A stretch of DNA of 64,000 nt from Bimastos eiseni (Eukaryota > Annelida > Clitellata > Crassiclitellata > Lumbricidae), in NCBI GenBank assembly GCA_959347315.1, contig OY365806.1:27022811-27086810 (forward strand). The letters are read 5' to 3'. The notes under the pieces were generated by a model that had not been told where the DNA came from, searched no databases, and saw only the letters and a list, made by a program, of their open reading frames with translations. Shown one piece after another: positions 36,401-43,454 of the stretch; positions within the stretch are counted from its first letter, which is position 1; each line of letters starts with the position of its first letter. The position numbers and the translations under genes were made by a program.

Positions 36401-39400
36401 TGGGAACAGTATTCGGTGTGCTTGTGTAGCGAATCTATTCTACTGAATACAATCAAACATCTTATACAATAGTGCATCGAAGTGTATGAGTTTTCTCTAT
36501 GAACCGCCATCAATCTGTTAAAGTTCTTTATCCAACAATAATGTTTCTTTTCTCCATCAGAAATGAATAATAACACCTATTACTCTCATGCTTTGACAAA
36601 TATAGTGGGAATAGGTAAACATAGTTCTCATAACCGAAGATATTAATACTAATTTTATCATTTCTCTCAAACTTACTTTTTACATTAGCATCAGCTGTTA
36701 CTGGGAATTCGATGCCAGACCAATCAAGTTCTTCAGACTGTTTGATTAATTCTTTCGTAATTCTTTCTGGATTGCCGTCAACCGCATTTAGGGCTCTCGT
36801 TACACACCACTTGAAGCATTCTTCGTCTTCGTTCTTCAAATTAATAACACCCTTTTTACTCGCTAAACATTTCGGTAGTGGAATATAAGAACTGCCTTGC
36901 AGCGGTTAATAAACAACTGTGTTGATGTCTAATTTTTGAACCGCTCTAAGTCTCCAGTTACTACCTTGCATCTGGAAGGCTGCCATAGACTCTAGGATTT
37001 TATGTTTCCCATTATTAAATATTTCGCTCGGATCGGTAGAGTTTCAAACAACTTCGGTCATAGAGACTAATGGAAAATTCTTGGTATCTACTTGTCCGGA
37101 TTTCATATCTACACGCTCCATTGTGCAGGTAAGGACAAGATTGACCTTAGTCTGGCGATTTCTAGACAAAAGGTCTTCCAGTTGTGGTTGAGCTGCCTTG
37201 AGAAAAGATGTGGCGTCAATTCCGCTTGCGCCTTCGACCGTGTATTGTTTCGTGAAGCCCTTGATAGCTGTGGCCGTCTCTTTTATTTCGCGTGTTTTCA
37301 TAGGAATTTTACCGAATATAGAATTCACTTTGGCTTTCAGTGCTTCTAACTTCTCATTCACTATTTTCTTTGGTTCTTTAGGTATATAATTTTCAACCCA
37401 CCCTGCGAATTTATTAATCGCTGATTTAGTCTTAACGAATATTTTTCGTACTGTCGTGGCTTGTACGGGTTCGAGTGTTGCGATTCCAATATCGGGAACG
37501 GGTGCATCAAGCAAACTAGCATTGGTTGAGATTGAGGGTACGCTGTGGGCTTCAATTTTACTAATCAAATCCGCTTTTCGCAGCCGTGTATAACCAACCA
37601 AACCGCTCTGTTTGGCAATTCTTCTTAATTCAATAACAGTTTTATTCGAGTATTCCATTTTATATTGTGGTGGCATTTCTTTAAGTGAAAAGAGGGAATA
37701 ATATTTTCTTTCATTTTATATACGCAAGAAAATATTTTTTTCCTTTTTGTTCAATAATGACTCATCATCGAAACTGATGAGTCATCGAAACTTTTGGAAA
37801 TTCCCGTGACATTTAACGTATAGGTGGATCTTCTAATCAAAGCCTAGCCCTCTGCATGGTAGGTGGCTTTTGCAACGCTAGATCGTTAGTTTATTTAATA
37901 CCAACTTGCTTGGAGGCAACACATCCACATGTGGCTAGGGTTTTTTGCCTGTTTATGAGTTAGGTTAATATCATAACCCAACTACGACGCGACTATGACC
38001 AAATTATTTGTTGATTTGATGTGATTTTAGGTGTATAAAGATTAAATGCCCCAAGTAGCAACGAATATAACTACTGATATGCTACTTAAATACTAGATAA
38101 TCTCAACCAATTATGACTCATCAAATGCAAGCTCTATGTATATGTACAGATATGTGATATGACAAGAACTGAACATTGCTTAATTGTTCTTTACTGAAGT
38201 GAAATGCTAAATGCTCGAAACCATCTATTTGCCTCTTGCTTATGACGAAATATACAAGCATTGTTAGAAAATAATTATTATCAGAGCAGGGTGGCAGATA
38301 TGTCAAACGACGCGACAAGGAATGCAGTCAGAGCTTAACTAACCCGCGCGATTGTATTCATGTCGTCTGGTGGAAGTCCCTCTGAAAATATAACTTGCAA
38401 CTTATAAAACAATATAATAGTATTTCATTATTCATTATATGCTAATGTTGGAAGACCAAGAATGAATTGTCTGGACCACCCTACATCAGGGATGACCGGA
38501 AATACATAGAGTTGGATCAGCAAGTAATAGCTATAGTATCAATGAACAGCGCCGAGTGGGCAACTGTGTTGTCCAACGCGCTCACCTGCTCAAAGATGAC
38601 ACCAGGGTCTAAGCATGTGGTTAATATAGTACACGGATCTTTGAAAATAGGAATGAACTCATGTGGAATTATTTACTCATCTAATAAACTTTGCGATTTT
38701 GTGAAATGTTCAAATGAAATCATAAATAATAGCCTAGTTTTTACTTTCCCTGCAGCTTCTCTTCATGCGTTAACTCATGACTCGTGTTAATCTTATAAAC
38801 CATTATTTTAGAAACATTGCATTCCTTTGAAATTTTCACATATAGACACTGATCATCATTAAACATTTAAGCTTCTAACATTTGCTTTACATTTCTTACC
38901 AAGTTCTGAAGGTTGGAACTTAAGACTCGTGTTATCGTCGGTCAGATTCTGAACAAAGTCAATGCTTAGACCGTTCATCGTCTTCATGAGATCTGCTATC
39001 TTCATCTGAATATCCTTTGACAAGTGCAGTCCTAAAATGGCAGTTTGCAGAACGCAACGTCACACGACAAAATAAGTAATGGCTCTTGCATGTAAGAGGA
39101 ATAAGCATCCTCCCGCCTAAGCCGAGCGCGTATACACATCGGCGCAACCGCTCACAAGTGACACCCGTCCACAGTTACATTTGGGAGTGATGCTCACTAG
39201 TTAGAATATAAAACTATCATGCTATACTGTTATCACACAGCCATCGCCTACCACGAACAGTCAACTACAAACTATAAATTATTTTAATTGCCTTCGTTTC
39301 TTCATCGGACGGTAGAAAATTTGATCGCGCCCTCCACATATGAGAATCAGACATTCATTTTTGACCAAAATGGCAATTATATATAATTTATTGACGCTGT

Positions 39401-42400
39401 TCTACGAGAGTTTTAAACCCCGAAATCAACTCCTCCATGTATAGCTCTACCTTGAATTTATTGCAAGCAATCGGACATCAACATTTTTCTTACTCAGAGA
39501 GATGCACGTCAAATTATTCAGCCGGTGTTTTCAGATAATAATGTTAACTTAAGTCTTCAGTTTCAAGGGTTTATCCTTTATAGAATGAGTTTCCTATATT
39601 GTCCGTGGCCGATTAAAATAGTCACAACTGTCACAAAGTCCAAAATTCACGAGTTGCTCTTTTGGACGCCAAAGATGACGAAATTCGTAAATCTGTCGAA
39701 CACGAAGCATTTTAATTTGAGAAAACTAAAGTAATATCAAAGCCAAAATGGCAAGTTTCTTGAAAACTTTTATGAGACTATGCATACCATTGCGCTTTCC
39801 ATATGTGATATTTCGTTCCAGGAAACGTTTGGCTTCCGGTTTCAGATTATTGCCGAACTTCCTGTGTGCTTCCAGCAAGACATTAAACACGTCTTCTCTC
39901 ATACTGTACAAGTAAAGAAGCATCTATTACTGTACATACCATCACACCATCACTAGTAATATATTCACCTGAGGAGATGATGGATCAAGGACAATGTATG
40001 TATGTATACATGCATGCATGCACGCATGCATGCACGAACGATGTGCGTGTTGTCGTTACATGCTAGGTCTACCTGATTTTAAGGTTCTATAGATTTTATA
40101 ATAACAAAGATGTATTTTGAAAGCAATATATATTAAACACCCAAAGTGACGAAAGAATGCAACCTGAAACGTTTCACATTCACTTGAGTCCTGACACTAC
40201 GAGCAACTCAGTTAGTTAAACAAACGTGGAACTCAGAGCAAAGTACAGACAAGCTATATTTAACTCAGCTATATACAGACTTACATAATACGACGAAACT
40301 GGAGAATCTCGGAAACATTGGACACAACTATAGTGCAAAAAGCGATCTCAAATACAGGTATATACCCAATACCCATTCAACAGATCCAGTCATCGATTAG
40401 CTCTGACCTTAGCAACAACCGCTATAGAGAGCGAGAGATGGCAAGGGCCGAGTCCAAATCCATTCCACTTCAATAGTCCTATCCTGACTGTCTTTCGAGG
40501 TTAAATGCATAGTTTAGTTAGATATATCTTAATTGTTCAATCGGTGAGAAGTATCAGTCTAACTGAACATCCAACAGTGTGATGTATATATGTAAATGTA
40601 TGAGTGTATTCAAGAATATCTGTATGGAAGAATGTGTATTTTTATGTATGTATTCATTTTATTTTATTTGAGATATGTATGCATGTATATGTGTGTACGT
40701 ATACATGCATAATTTACAATTGCTTATATAATATACATATATATATAAAACATTAATTTTTAAAGTATATATAAAATTATATATATGTGTGTAGGTATGT
40801 GTTCGTGTGTGTGTAGATATGTGCATAATATTAGTGAGTGTGCATGAGTGTTTTATGTATGGGTTCTTGTGTGTATTTGTAAATGAACAGATAAAACCGC
40901 AGAATTGTGGATCAGGTCATTTTTTTAAATGTGCTACATTTTTAATTAGGCCTGTTTACACAAGAGATTTTTAAAAAATTGCTAGAAAGGACTATGGATT
41001 TCACTCATGAGTTCATCCGCTGACCTGATTTCTTCATCAAAGCTCGACAGTTTCTTTTCGGCCTCATAGCTGGCATCCCTTACTTCTCTACTGTAAGATA
41101 CGTGCTGCATGAAGTGCAGAGGAAGGCGAGCTGTGTAAAAGGCCGTTGCGTCATCTGACAAAGCCTGAAATGAAGCACAATAAGATTAAAAGAGCATAAT
41201 CGCTACGATACGCTTCCTTCACATAAGAGTTATACATGTATAGTCATAAAAATCAGATGATAGACTCATGGCCTTTTAAAATTTAAGGAGTTTGGGCCAA
41301 ATATAAGGGCGGCATGGTTTGTGTACTAAACAAAAATTCTTACCTTACAGAAGTAGACAGACAACTAAAAATTACTTTAACCCTGTAAAAGTGCCTCTTA
41401 AAGAGCAAACCATACAGAAAATAAATGACATCCTAGATAATCTTCTTGAAAAGGACATTATTAACACTAGGCAGTATGACTATCTAAGCGCTAAAAGTAC
41501 AGACAACGACAGAAAATTCTACCTTCTTCCAAAAATACATAAACCAATGAACAAATGGACACTCCCAGACATTCCGGAAGGAAGTCCCATAGTAGATGAT
41601 TGTGGCACAGAATCGCGTAGGATTAGTGATTACATAGACTCATTCTTAAAACCTCTTGCAAACAAACACCCATCATACATTAAAGATACATATGATTTCG
41701 TTAGAAAAATAAGAAACCGTTAAATTAACAACCAACACATACTAGTAACAGGTGACATAACTTCTCTGTGCACAAACATGAATATCGACCGCACCCTCCG
41801 TAACGTCAAGGACTTCTTCTCACAAACGACCTGACAAAGAGCTATTGGAACTACTTGAAATTGCAATGAAAAACAATGACTTCTCTTTCTGCCACAACTT
41901 CTTCTTACAGATATTCGGGACAGCTATGGGTAAATCATTGGCTCCTAATCTAGCCAACATTTACTTAATAGAATTTGACAGACAAGCCTGCAATTATTTT
42001 TACATAAAACCCATTGATTTCTTTAGATTTCTTGATGACATTTTTTTCATATGGCCCGGCACAATAGAAGAACTAAAACAATATGAAAACTTCCTTAACT
42101 CAATAATACCAGACACTACAATTACTCTTACACACTACAACACGGAAATCAACTTCTTAGACACGACAATATTCAAACATACGGAAAACGGCGTAACAAC
42201 ATTACAAACTAGGGTATACTTTAAGGAAACAGACACACACCAGCTACTGCACCATTCATCATTTCACCCAAAACACACATTTACTGGCATTCTTAAGTCA
42301 CAATTACTAAGGTTTAAAAGGTTATCTTCATTTAAAATAGACTACGACAACTTCTGCCACATACTCTTTCACAGTCTTAAACAACGAGGATATAATCACA

Positions 42401-43121
42401 GACTACTTAGACAAAGTAAACGAAATATATGGGCTGAATATGAACTAAAGAACGCACCTACTAACAAACAAATATTACCAATCATAATACCTTACATACC
42501 GCTTTCAATAAGACTAGTATACGAATGGAAAAAACTGTTACAACAGCAACAAAACTCTAACAATCATCGGGTTATAGCAGCATTCTCTAGGAATAAGAAT
42601 TTAGGCGAACACTTGGCACCTCCGAAAACTAAAACTACCAATAATATTAACAAACAGGGGGATCCAAAAAATGCCACTCAAACTCGTGCAACGCTTGCAA
42701 ACACATAAACGTCACCAAAGAATTCAAAAGCACATACACACGCAGACAACACAAAATAACTGAACCACTGGATTGTAATAGCAAAAATTTAGTTTTCCTC
42801 ACTACATGCAACCTTTGTAACAAACAATATGTCAATAGCACTCGCAATGAAGTGAAAAACTAAAAACTGACTAACCATGATGACATTATCGTAGTTGATT
42901 TCGTCTGGCTTCAGAGCACCGACGGTGTTATAAAGTGCCCTTGACTTGGCCATAATAAGATCAGTCGTCGAGAGGATTTCAATTGGTGTAAGATCCCATC
43001 GTAAGGTATTGTTAGGGATAGGCTTGAACGGTTTGAACTGTGGAGGTGCAGCCGATTGCATCGAAGCTACAGACGACGCTGCTACCGACGACGCGGCTAC
43101 CGATAACGCCGACAGTTGCAT
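11213..43121 (-). CDS. THOP1-like: Gene 1: complete M3 zinc metallopeptidase, thimet oligopeptidase/neurolysin-like, 17 exons, 692 aa
   Basis: Exons in transcript order: 42876-43121, 41025-41164, 39788-39903, 38900-39031, 38344-38381, 25500-25612, 23959-24013, 22830-22994, 20610-20771, 20220-20285, 18971-19075, 17709-17816, 15758-15831, 14880-15111, 13398-13529, 12233-12346, 11213-11293. They total 2079 nt, keep phase at all 16 junctions and contain no internal stop; vertebrate homologues are about 690 aa. Zinc ligands are H488 and H492 of HEFGH and E517 of FVEAPSQ, with E489 as the catalytic base. The family cleaves short peptides, usually in cytosol or mitochondria. H615, Y624 and Y627 of the active-site loop are kept, but the usual GGY is CGF. 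The start ATG at 43121-43119 is the first in frame. Intron 5 holds Polinton A. Thimet oligopeptidase and neurolysin cannot be separated here. Confidence 0.92.
13136..13350 (-). mobile_element. tRNA-derived SINE copy 1
   Basis: On the minus strand, GGGTTCGACCCTCGTCCGAG contains a B-box (GGTTCGANCC), followed by a body with GACCTTGAGCAAGTCCTTCG and TGTTGGAAGA. The same body occurs at 18745-18950 and 61079-61290. The three copies define a family. Confidence 0.65.
13660..14440. mobile_element. Foldback-like element with inverted arrays of a GTCAATTGATCCC motif
   Basis: Left end (13670-13790) has about six degenerate copies of TCAATTGATCCCC spaced 14-18 bp; right end (14325-14425) has the same motif inverted (GGGGATCAATTGACG). 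About 530 bp between them holds no supported gene. The paralog is at 61600-62370. Confidence 0.6.
15758..15831 (-). CDS. Gene 1 exon 13, catalytic HEFGH exon
   Basis: This 74-nt exon encodes [19 protein letters not shown] and continues to FAIF. It carries two zinc-binding His residues and the catalytic Glu of the M3 family. It is flanked by a CAG acceptor and a GTATTT donor. The paralogous exon of gene 2 is at 63745-63818. Confidence 0.95.
15832..17678. other. Intron 12 of gene 1
   Basis: No gene apart from the LINE remnant at 16590-16920. Near 17600-17645 the sequence reads, inverted, AGGGCTGCCGCAGTTACCCG, which looks like a DNA-transposon end, but no partner end was secured. Confidence 0.5.
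16590..16920 (+). mobile_element. Probable LINE reverse-transcriptase remnant
   Basis: Pieces in several frames recall the LINE RT core: [10 protein letters not shown] and, later, [10 protein letters not shown] with LLCFSN. Heavily decayed, without ends. Intron 12 of gene 1. Confidence 0.4.
17679..17816 (-). CDS. Gene 1 exon 12 with two alternative splice donors 30 bp apart
   Basis: The exon encodes [19 protein letters not shown] through LLTHEE, which joins in phase to VETFF of exon 13. A perfect 30-bp tandem duplication covers the exon end and the donor, so GAGGAG followed by GTAGGCC occurs twice: the exon can end at 17709 (36 codons, family-standard) or at 17679 (46 codons). The longer form stays in frame and repeats a ten-residue segment ending LLTHEE just before the active site. 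Which donor is used cannot be told from sequence. Confidence 0.85.
18745..18955 (+). mobile_element. tRNA-derived SINE copy 2
   Basis: Plus-strand GGGTTCGAGCCTCGTCCGGG B-box, the same body as at 13136-13350 and an AATAATAATGATAAT tail. Lies in intron 11 of gene 1 just before exon 11. Confidence 0.68.
19155..19430. mobile_element. Second foldback-like element, TTCATTTCGTCGCA arrays
   Basis: Left arm 19158-19220 repeats CATTTCGTCGCA; right arm 19330-19428 repeats its inverse (GCGACAAAATGAAATGC). Outer ends GCAGATCAT and ATGATCTGC are inverted. About 110 bp lie between. It sits in intron 10 of gene 1. Confidence 0.55.
19621..20115. repeat. Degenerate TGGATGAA/GGAT satellite, about 490 bp
   Basis: Imperfect 4- and 8-bp units (ATGGATGGATGA). 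A longer direct repeat of about 64 bp occurs at 19845-19975. Antisense frames rich in Ser-Ile-His are by-products. Confidence 0.85.
21930..22430 (+). mobile_element. LINE 3' end with GAAT tail
   Basis: Degenerate plus-strand coding reads FTGYRFN and, in other frames, a domain like [19 protein letters not shown] and [10 protein letters not shown] that ends many CR1/L2-type ORF2 proteins. A (GAAT)n tail follows at 22405-22428. Lies in intron 8 of gene 1. Confidence 0.6.
23330..23883. repeat. Direct repeat of about 250-bp unit, two copies
   Basis: Unit 1 (about 23330-23572) and unit 2 (about 23573-23883) share TAATGTAATGCAATG, ATCTCAGCGCCCACAAA, CACCGGCGCTATACCAAATC and a CAGCTCTCGAATG end. Copies are about 85-90 percent alike by eye. 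Repeat type not recognised. Confidence 0.7.
24014..26138. other. Introns 6 and 5 (left part) of gene 1
   Basis: Exon 6 (25500-25612) is the only supported coding piece; it reads [12 protein letters not shown] through LEAAFNSR. The remainder shows no gene or recognised repeat. Confidence 0.6.
26145..26357 (+). repeat. Polinton A left terminal inverted repeat
   Basis: Inverted match to 37864-38075 with scattered substitutions. The core CCCTAGCCACATGTGGATGT is the same in both ends. Confidence 0.92.
26358..27446. other. Polinton A left subterminal region without genes
   Basis: No supported gene. It holds simple repeats: TCTATGTC-type at about 26430-26480, CATCATCGTCGTC-type at 26640-26690 (the Asp-rich antisense frame is a by-product), and CATCCATC-type at about 26970-27050. 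Confidence 0.6.
27447..27704 (-). CDS. Small basic leucine-zipper-like coiled-coil protein of Polinton A (85 aa)
   Basis: The ATG at 27704-27702 gives an 85-aa protein. Residues about 25-50 are strongly basic ([18 protein letters not shown]), followed by a heptad-patterned zipper ([18 protein letters not shown], then [12 protein letters not shown]). The arrangement resembles a bZIP and the zipper resembles the Fos/ATF type, but the invariant Asn of bZIP basic regions is not visible, so DNA binding is only a possibility. It is an intact frame behind a heat-shock-type promoter at 27789-27834, downstream of the integrase on the same strand. I do not recognise it as a standard Polinton gene; it may be a captured host gene fragment. 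Confidence 0.6.
   Translation of the reverse strand: MGDELQTFVHSLANDRPANVGGKERKLVKIRERIRKIKAKDLKQKQRMRELMACLRETADELAYLKNEVARVRTEQSTLVDDAAE
27789..27834 (-). promoter_or_regulatory. Heat-shock element array plus TATA box
   Basis: At 27805-27834, six contiguous 5-bp units alternate as GTTCG AGAAC ATTCC AGAAG GCTCT AGAAT, five of six matching nTTCn/nGAAn. On the minus strand a TATAAAA box (27795-27789) follows about 10 bp after the array and 85 bp before the ATG of the zipper ORF. Spacing and order match a classical HSF1-driven promoter. Confidence 0.7.
27996..28915 (-). CDS. INT: Polinton A retroviral-type integrase with C-terminal chromodomain (N-terminal stop)
   Basis: The open part (277 codons from 28829) contains the rve core: ADLVDM (first Asp), VDKGKEFYN (second Asp) and [11 protein letters not shown] (Glu). 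It ends with a chromodomain-like segment ([20 protein letters not shown], then SWVDNEDLV). Upstream the frame continues to about 28915 ([13 protein letters not shown]), but a TGA at 28835-28833 interrupts it where Polinton B has a sense codon. No clear ATG or zinc-binding HHCC domain is visible at the N terminus. In Polintons this enzyme inserts the element and makes the 6-bp duplication. Confidence 0.85.
28913..29425 (-). CDS. Polinton A zinc-ribbon and phospholipase-A2-like protein (170 aa)
   Basis: The N terminus has two CxxC pairs (CVKC and CDVC), a likely zinc ribbon. Residues about 75-120 read [15 protein letters not shown] and later [11 protein letters not shown], the GPG calcium-loop and HD catalytic signature of parvovirus-VP1-type phospholipase A2. 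In such viruses the domain helps membrane passage during entry; a role here is inferred. The frame is intact. Its start is 26 bp from the divergent ATPase start at 29452. A decayed homologue is at 53455-53965. Confidence 0.75.
   Translation of the reverse strand: MYCVKCKTHTETKNVQTVVTKNGRSMLRGTCDVCGKTKTQFVKAVEGGDLVGSLNSVTSGIKLPWAKFPGEMHLPGHQFTGPGTRLDLKLNPDGTPKDWSKPVDRVNNAAYYHDLAYIQHTDTASRNAADRAVNELNNKPNLSLRKRIERAIVKPILSTKASLGLGFKKA
29426..29451. promoter_or_regulatory. 26-bp divergent promoter between PLA2-like gene and ATPase
   Basis: Only 26 bp separate two divergent ATGs, with TTTAAAATG on both strands. Polinton B has the same arrangement with 31 bp (53424-53454). Confidence 0.6.
29452..29990 (+). 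pseudogene. ATPase: Polinton A packaging ATPase (FtsK/HerA-type), frameshifted and truncated
   Basis: Starts at ATG 29452. The Walker A motif GKSGCGKTT lies at about residues 38-46. A one-base loss near 29645 shifts the frame, and another shift lies near 29870, before the Walker B-like MIFDDL. The C-terminal part, preserved in Polinton B at 52675-52900, is absent; the sequence passes directly into the capsid remnant near 29990. The family pumps DNA into capsids in Polintons and related viruses. Confidence 0.82.
29985..30795 (+). pseudogene. Polinton A double-jelly-roll capsid-like protein, C-terminal remnant
   Basis: Fragments include [50 protein letters not shown] and [20 protein letters not shown], ending at TAA 30793-30795. 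These belong to the double-jelly-roll-like proteins of Polintons. Several frameshifts separate the pieces, and the N-terminal part is missing where it abuts the ATPase remnant. Assignment as major capsid homologue rests on recognised family similarity, not a search. Confidence 0.65.
30818..31165 (+). CDS. Polinton A SAP-like and NUMOD1-like DNA-binding protein (115 aa)
   Basis: The intact frame starts at ATG 30818 within TATAAAATG. The N-terminal 35 residues look like a SAP helix-loop-helix ([17 protein letters not shown]). Residues about 60-115 ([11 protein letters not shown], then [18 protein letters not shown] and YEIK) look like a NUMOD1-type DNA-binding repeat found beside homing endonucleases. 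No nuclease domain is present. A role in DNA binding is inferred. Confidence 0.6.
   Translation: MNLSQLKSLLKDHGIKPSYMNKLEMLRTLVERGILLESELKAPVKVKKDMSPKYEHLKTIRNNPIRVEILDKDTNEAVIYPSLYKASMALKVGANTIRHSNGKIWRNRYEIKISS
31190..31468 (+). CDS. Polinton A hypothetical protein (92 aa)
   Basis: Intact frame starting at 31190, 24 bp after the stop of the NUMOD-like gene and in the same direction. It is acidic and beta-rich in appearance (TYR-rich: [20 protein letters not shown]). No family recognised. AATAAAATATG precedes the start, like other genes of the element. Confidence 0.5.
   Translation: MRTRKYIDFETLEEDVVYTVKTKQYLYGTVGYFYLITVVAPDEVEYYMSVYEGPLHDKLEMNKENKTFTSLKRRIETDPGYITSYIVVSGEN
31535..32148 (-). 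pseudogene. Polinton A conserved protein of unknown function, frameshifted
   Basis: ATG at 32148-32146 in GATAAAATG. The first about 40 residues ([20 protein letters not shown]) and the remainder from about 32010 ([20 protein letters not shown] through [14 protein letters not shown]) are in different frames, so there is a frameshift near 32010-32040. Total would be about 200 aa. It converges on the 92-aa gene. I do not recognise the family with confidence; a virion or DNA-binding role is possible. Confidence 0.55.
32245..33495 (-). pseudogene. Polinton A fibre-like protein with discoidin-like C-terminal part, frameshifted
   Basis: The N-terminal part (about 33012-33490) contains [18 protein letters not shown] and then [18 protein letters not shown], a motif like phage tail-fibre repeats. 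The C-terminal 239 residues (32245-32964) contain [13 protein letters not shown] and [10 protein letters not shown], resembling F5/8-type (discoidin) carbohydrate-binding folds. A frameshift lies near 33014 between the parts, and no ATG precedes the first part (a stop lies just upstream). A host-attachment fibre is the natural inference. Confidence 0.6.
33498..33893 (-). CDS. PRO: Polinton A adenain/Ulp1-like cysteine protease (131 aa)
   Basis: Intact frame, ATG at 33893-33891 in TATAAAATG. Motifs in order: GTHWTCW (catalytic His), YFDSYG (Asp/acidic partner), [13 protein letters not shown] (oxyanion Gln and nucleophile Cys). Length and motifs fit Polinton proteases related to adenovirus adenain, which process virion proteins. 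The stop codon of the polymerase ends right at the start region of this gene (33895), so they are consecutive on one strand. Confidence 0.88.
   Translation of the reverse strand: MNTKQIDVECVTLHNNALSNVDLIEAARKLNINNFRGVFLRDELPKKPRANECSILNLDDSDGKGTHWTCWIKRANDKIYFDSYGLPPPAKLIKYLQRPLFYNSERIQPDGQVYCGHLCLCVFMSVLQRWL
33895..37658 (-). pseudogene. POLB: Polinton A protein-primed family B DNA polymerase with N-terminal stops
   Basis: ATG at 37658-37656 in TATAAAATG starts a LEM/SAP-like region ([20 protein letters not shown]). Stops at 37044-37046 and 36906-36908, and a frame change near 36530-36576 followed by a stop at 36385-36387, break the N-terminal third. The catalytic 821 codons (33895-36360) are open: FADFES and [11 protein letters not shown] (exonuclease), a Cys/His-rich insert ([20 protein letters not shown]), [11 protein letters not shown] (motif A), [11 protein letters not shown] (motif B, with VLGK in place of VYGK) and TDTDSLAYE (motif C). 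It replicates the element by protein priming in the family; this copy looks inactivated. Confidence 0.88.
37680..37806 (-). promoter_or_regulatory. Polinton A polymerase promoter with AP-1, GAAA and kB-like sites
   Basis: Reading toward the polymerase: GGGAATTTCC (37805-37796, NF-kB consensus), AAAAGTTTCGA, TGACTCA (37784-37778), a second AGTTTCGATGA, TGAGTCA (37764-37758), then AAATATTTTCT and TATATAAAA (about 37720). The two AP-1 consensus sites are 13 bp apart in inverted orientation and CATCGAAACT occurs twice 17 bp apart. Factor binding is inferred from consensus. Confidence 0.55.
37864..38075 (-). repeat. Polinton A right terminal inverted repeat
   Basis: Inverse of 26145-26357. The 6-bp duplication gatatg follows at 38076-38081. 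Confidence 0.92.
38082..38899. other. Introns 5 (right part) and 4 of gene 1
   Basis: Exon 5 (38344-38381, 38 bp, [12 protein letters not shown]) is the only coding piece. A 107-codon plus-strand frame at 38467-38790 has no family support. Confidence 0.6.
40581..40900. repeat. TATG/TGTG-rich simple sequence in intron 2 of gene 1
   Basis: Paralogous to 1840-2190, with several indels. No gene. Confidence 0.6.
41296..42845 (+). mobile_element. Penelope-like retroelement 1, truncated, with reverse transcriptase
   Basis: Plus-strand pieces: [14 protein letters not shown] and PEGSPIV (41319-41723), a [17 protein letters not shown], then from 41845 [31 protein letters not shown] and a thumb region ending near 42600. 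The RT motifs and the C-rich sequence leading toward a GIY-YIG segment (CNLCNKQYV) identify a Penelope-like element. A stop at about 41720, a frame change near 41832 and truncation in the GIY-YIG part make it dead. It occupies intron 1 of gene 1, ending about 30 bp from exon 1. Confidence 0.82.
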
Positions 43122-43134
43122 AGCTATGTTTCGA

Positions 43135-43260
43135 AGAGATGCTGTTCTCACCCCTCAACAGAAGCCAAAGATTCTGTTTTCACCCCTCAACAGAAGCCAA
43201 AGATTCTGTTCTCATCTCTCAACAGAAGGCAAAGATTCCGTTCTCACCCCTCAACAGACG
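43135..43260. repeat. 31-bp tandem repeat, 4 units, in gene 1 5' UTR/promoter
   Basis: Four imperfect units of the same 31-bp motif as at 6572-6666. Unit number differs between the paralogs, so the distance from CRE/CArG sites to the start codon differs by about one unit. Confidence 0.75.
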
Positions 43261-43299
43261 CCAAATATGGCTGCTGTGACGTCATTAACTGTGACGTCA
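43261..43299 (-). promoter_or_regulatory. Gene 1 promoter sites: two CRE palindromes and a CArG box
   Basis: TGACGTCA at 43277-43284 and 43292-43299 and CCATATTTGG (minus strand) at 43261-43270, in the same order and spacing as in gene 0. They lie 140-180 bp upstream of the gene 1 ATG, separated from it by the 31-bp repeat array. Confidence 0.6.
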
Positions 43300-43436
43300 T
43301 ACATATAGAAGTCATCACGCGCGCATAAATTATACAATTATTTGTGATATCATTCGCTGTAATCATAATTATACAGTCGTCATTCATTTCGTTATATTTA
43401 CAGAGATTTATATAGCGCTCCTTGTCGACTACCTAC

Positions 43437-43454
43437 TCGGGAGCGCTCCCGAGC
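43437..43454. repeat. 18-bp perfect palindrome, second copy
   Basis: Identical paralog of the palindrome at 6842-6859, between gene 1 and the second NHL-like copy. Confidence 0.6.

Larger units (their letters stand above)
26145..38075. mobile_element. Polinton/Maverick element A, 11.9 kb, complete ends
   Basis: The element starts AGTAGTTATATTCG and ends with its inverse, and is flanked by a perfect 6-bp target duplication gatatg (26139-26144 and 38076-38081), the hallmark size for Polintons. TIRs of about 212 bp are at both ends. It encodes integrase, packaging ATPase, adenain-like protease, protein-primed polymerase and capsid-like genes. At 11.9 kb it is shorter than typical 15-20 kb elements: part of the ATPase, the first part of the capsid gene and the minor capsid genes are missing, so it carries internal deletions. 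Several genes have stops or frameshifts. It sits in intron 5 of gene 1. Confidence 0.95.

Noticed and set aside
38467..38790. 107-codon plus-strand frame in intron 4 of gene 1
   Set aside because: It looks protein-like, but I see no motif or family, and it is not kept in the paralogous intron at the left edge as far as visible.
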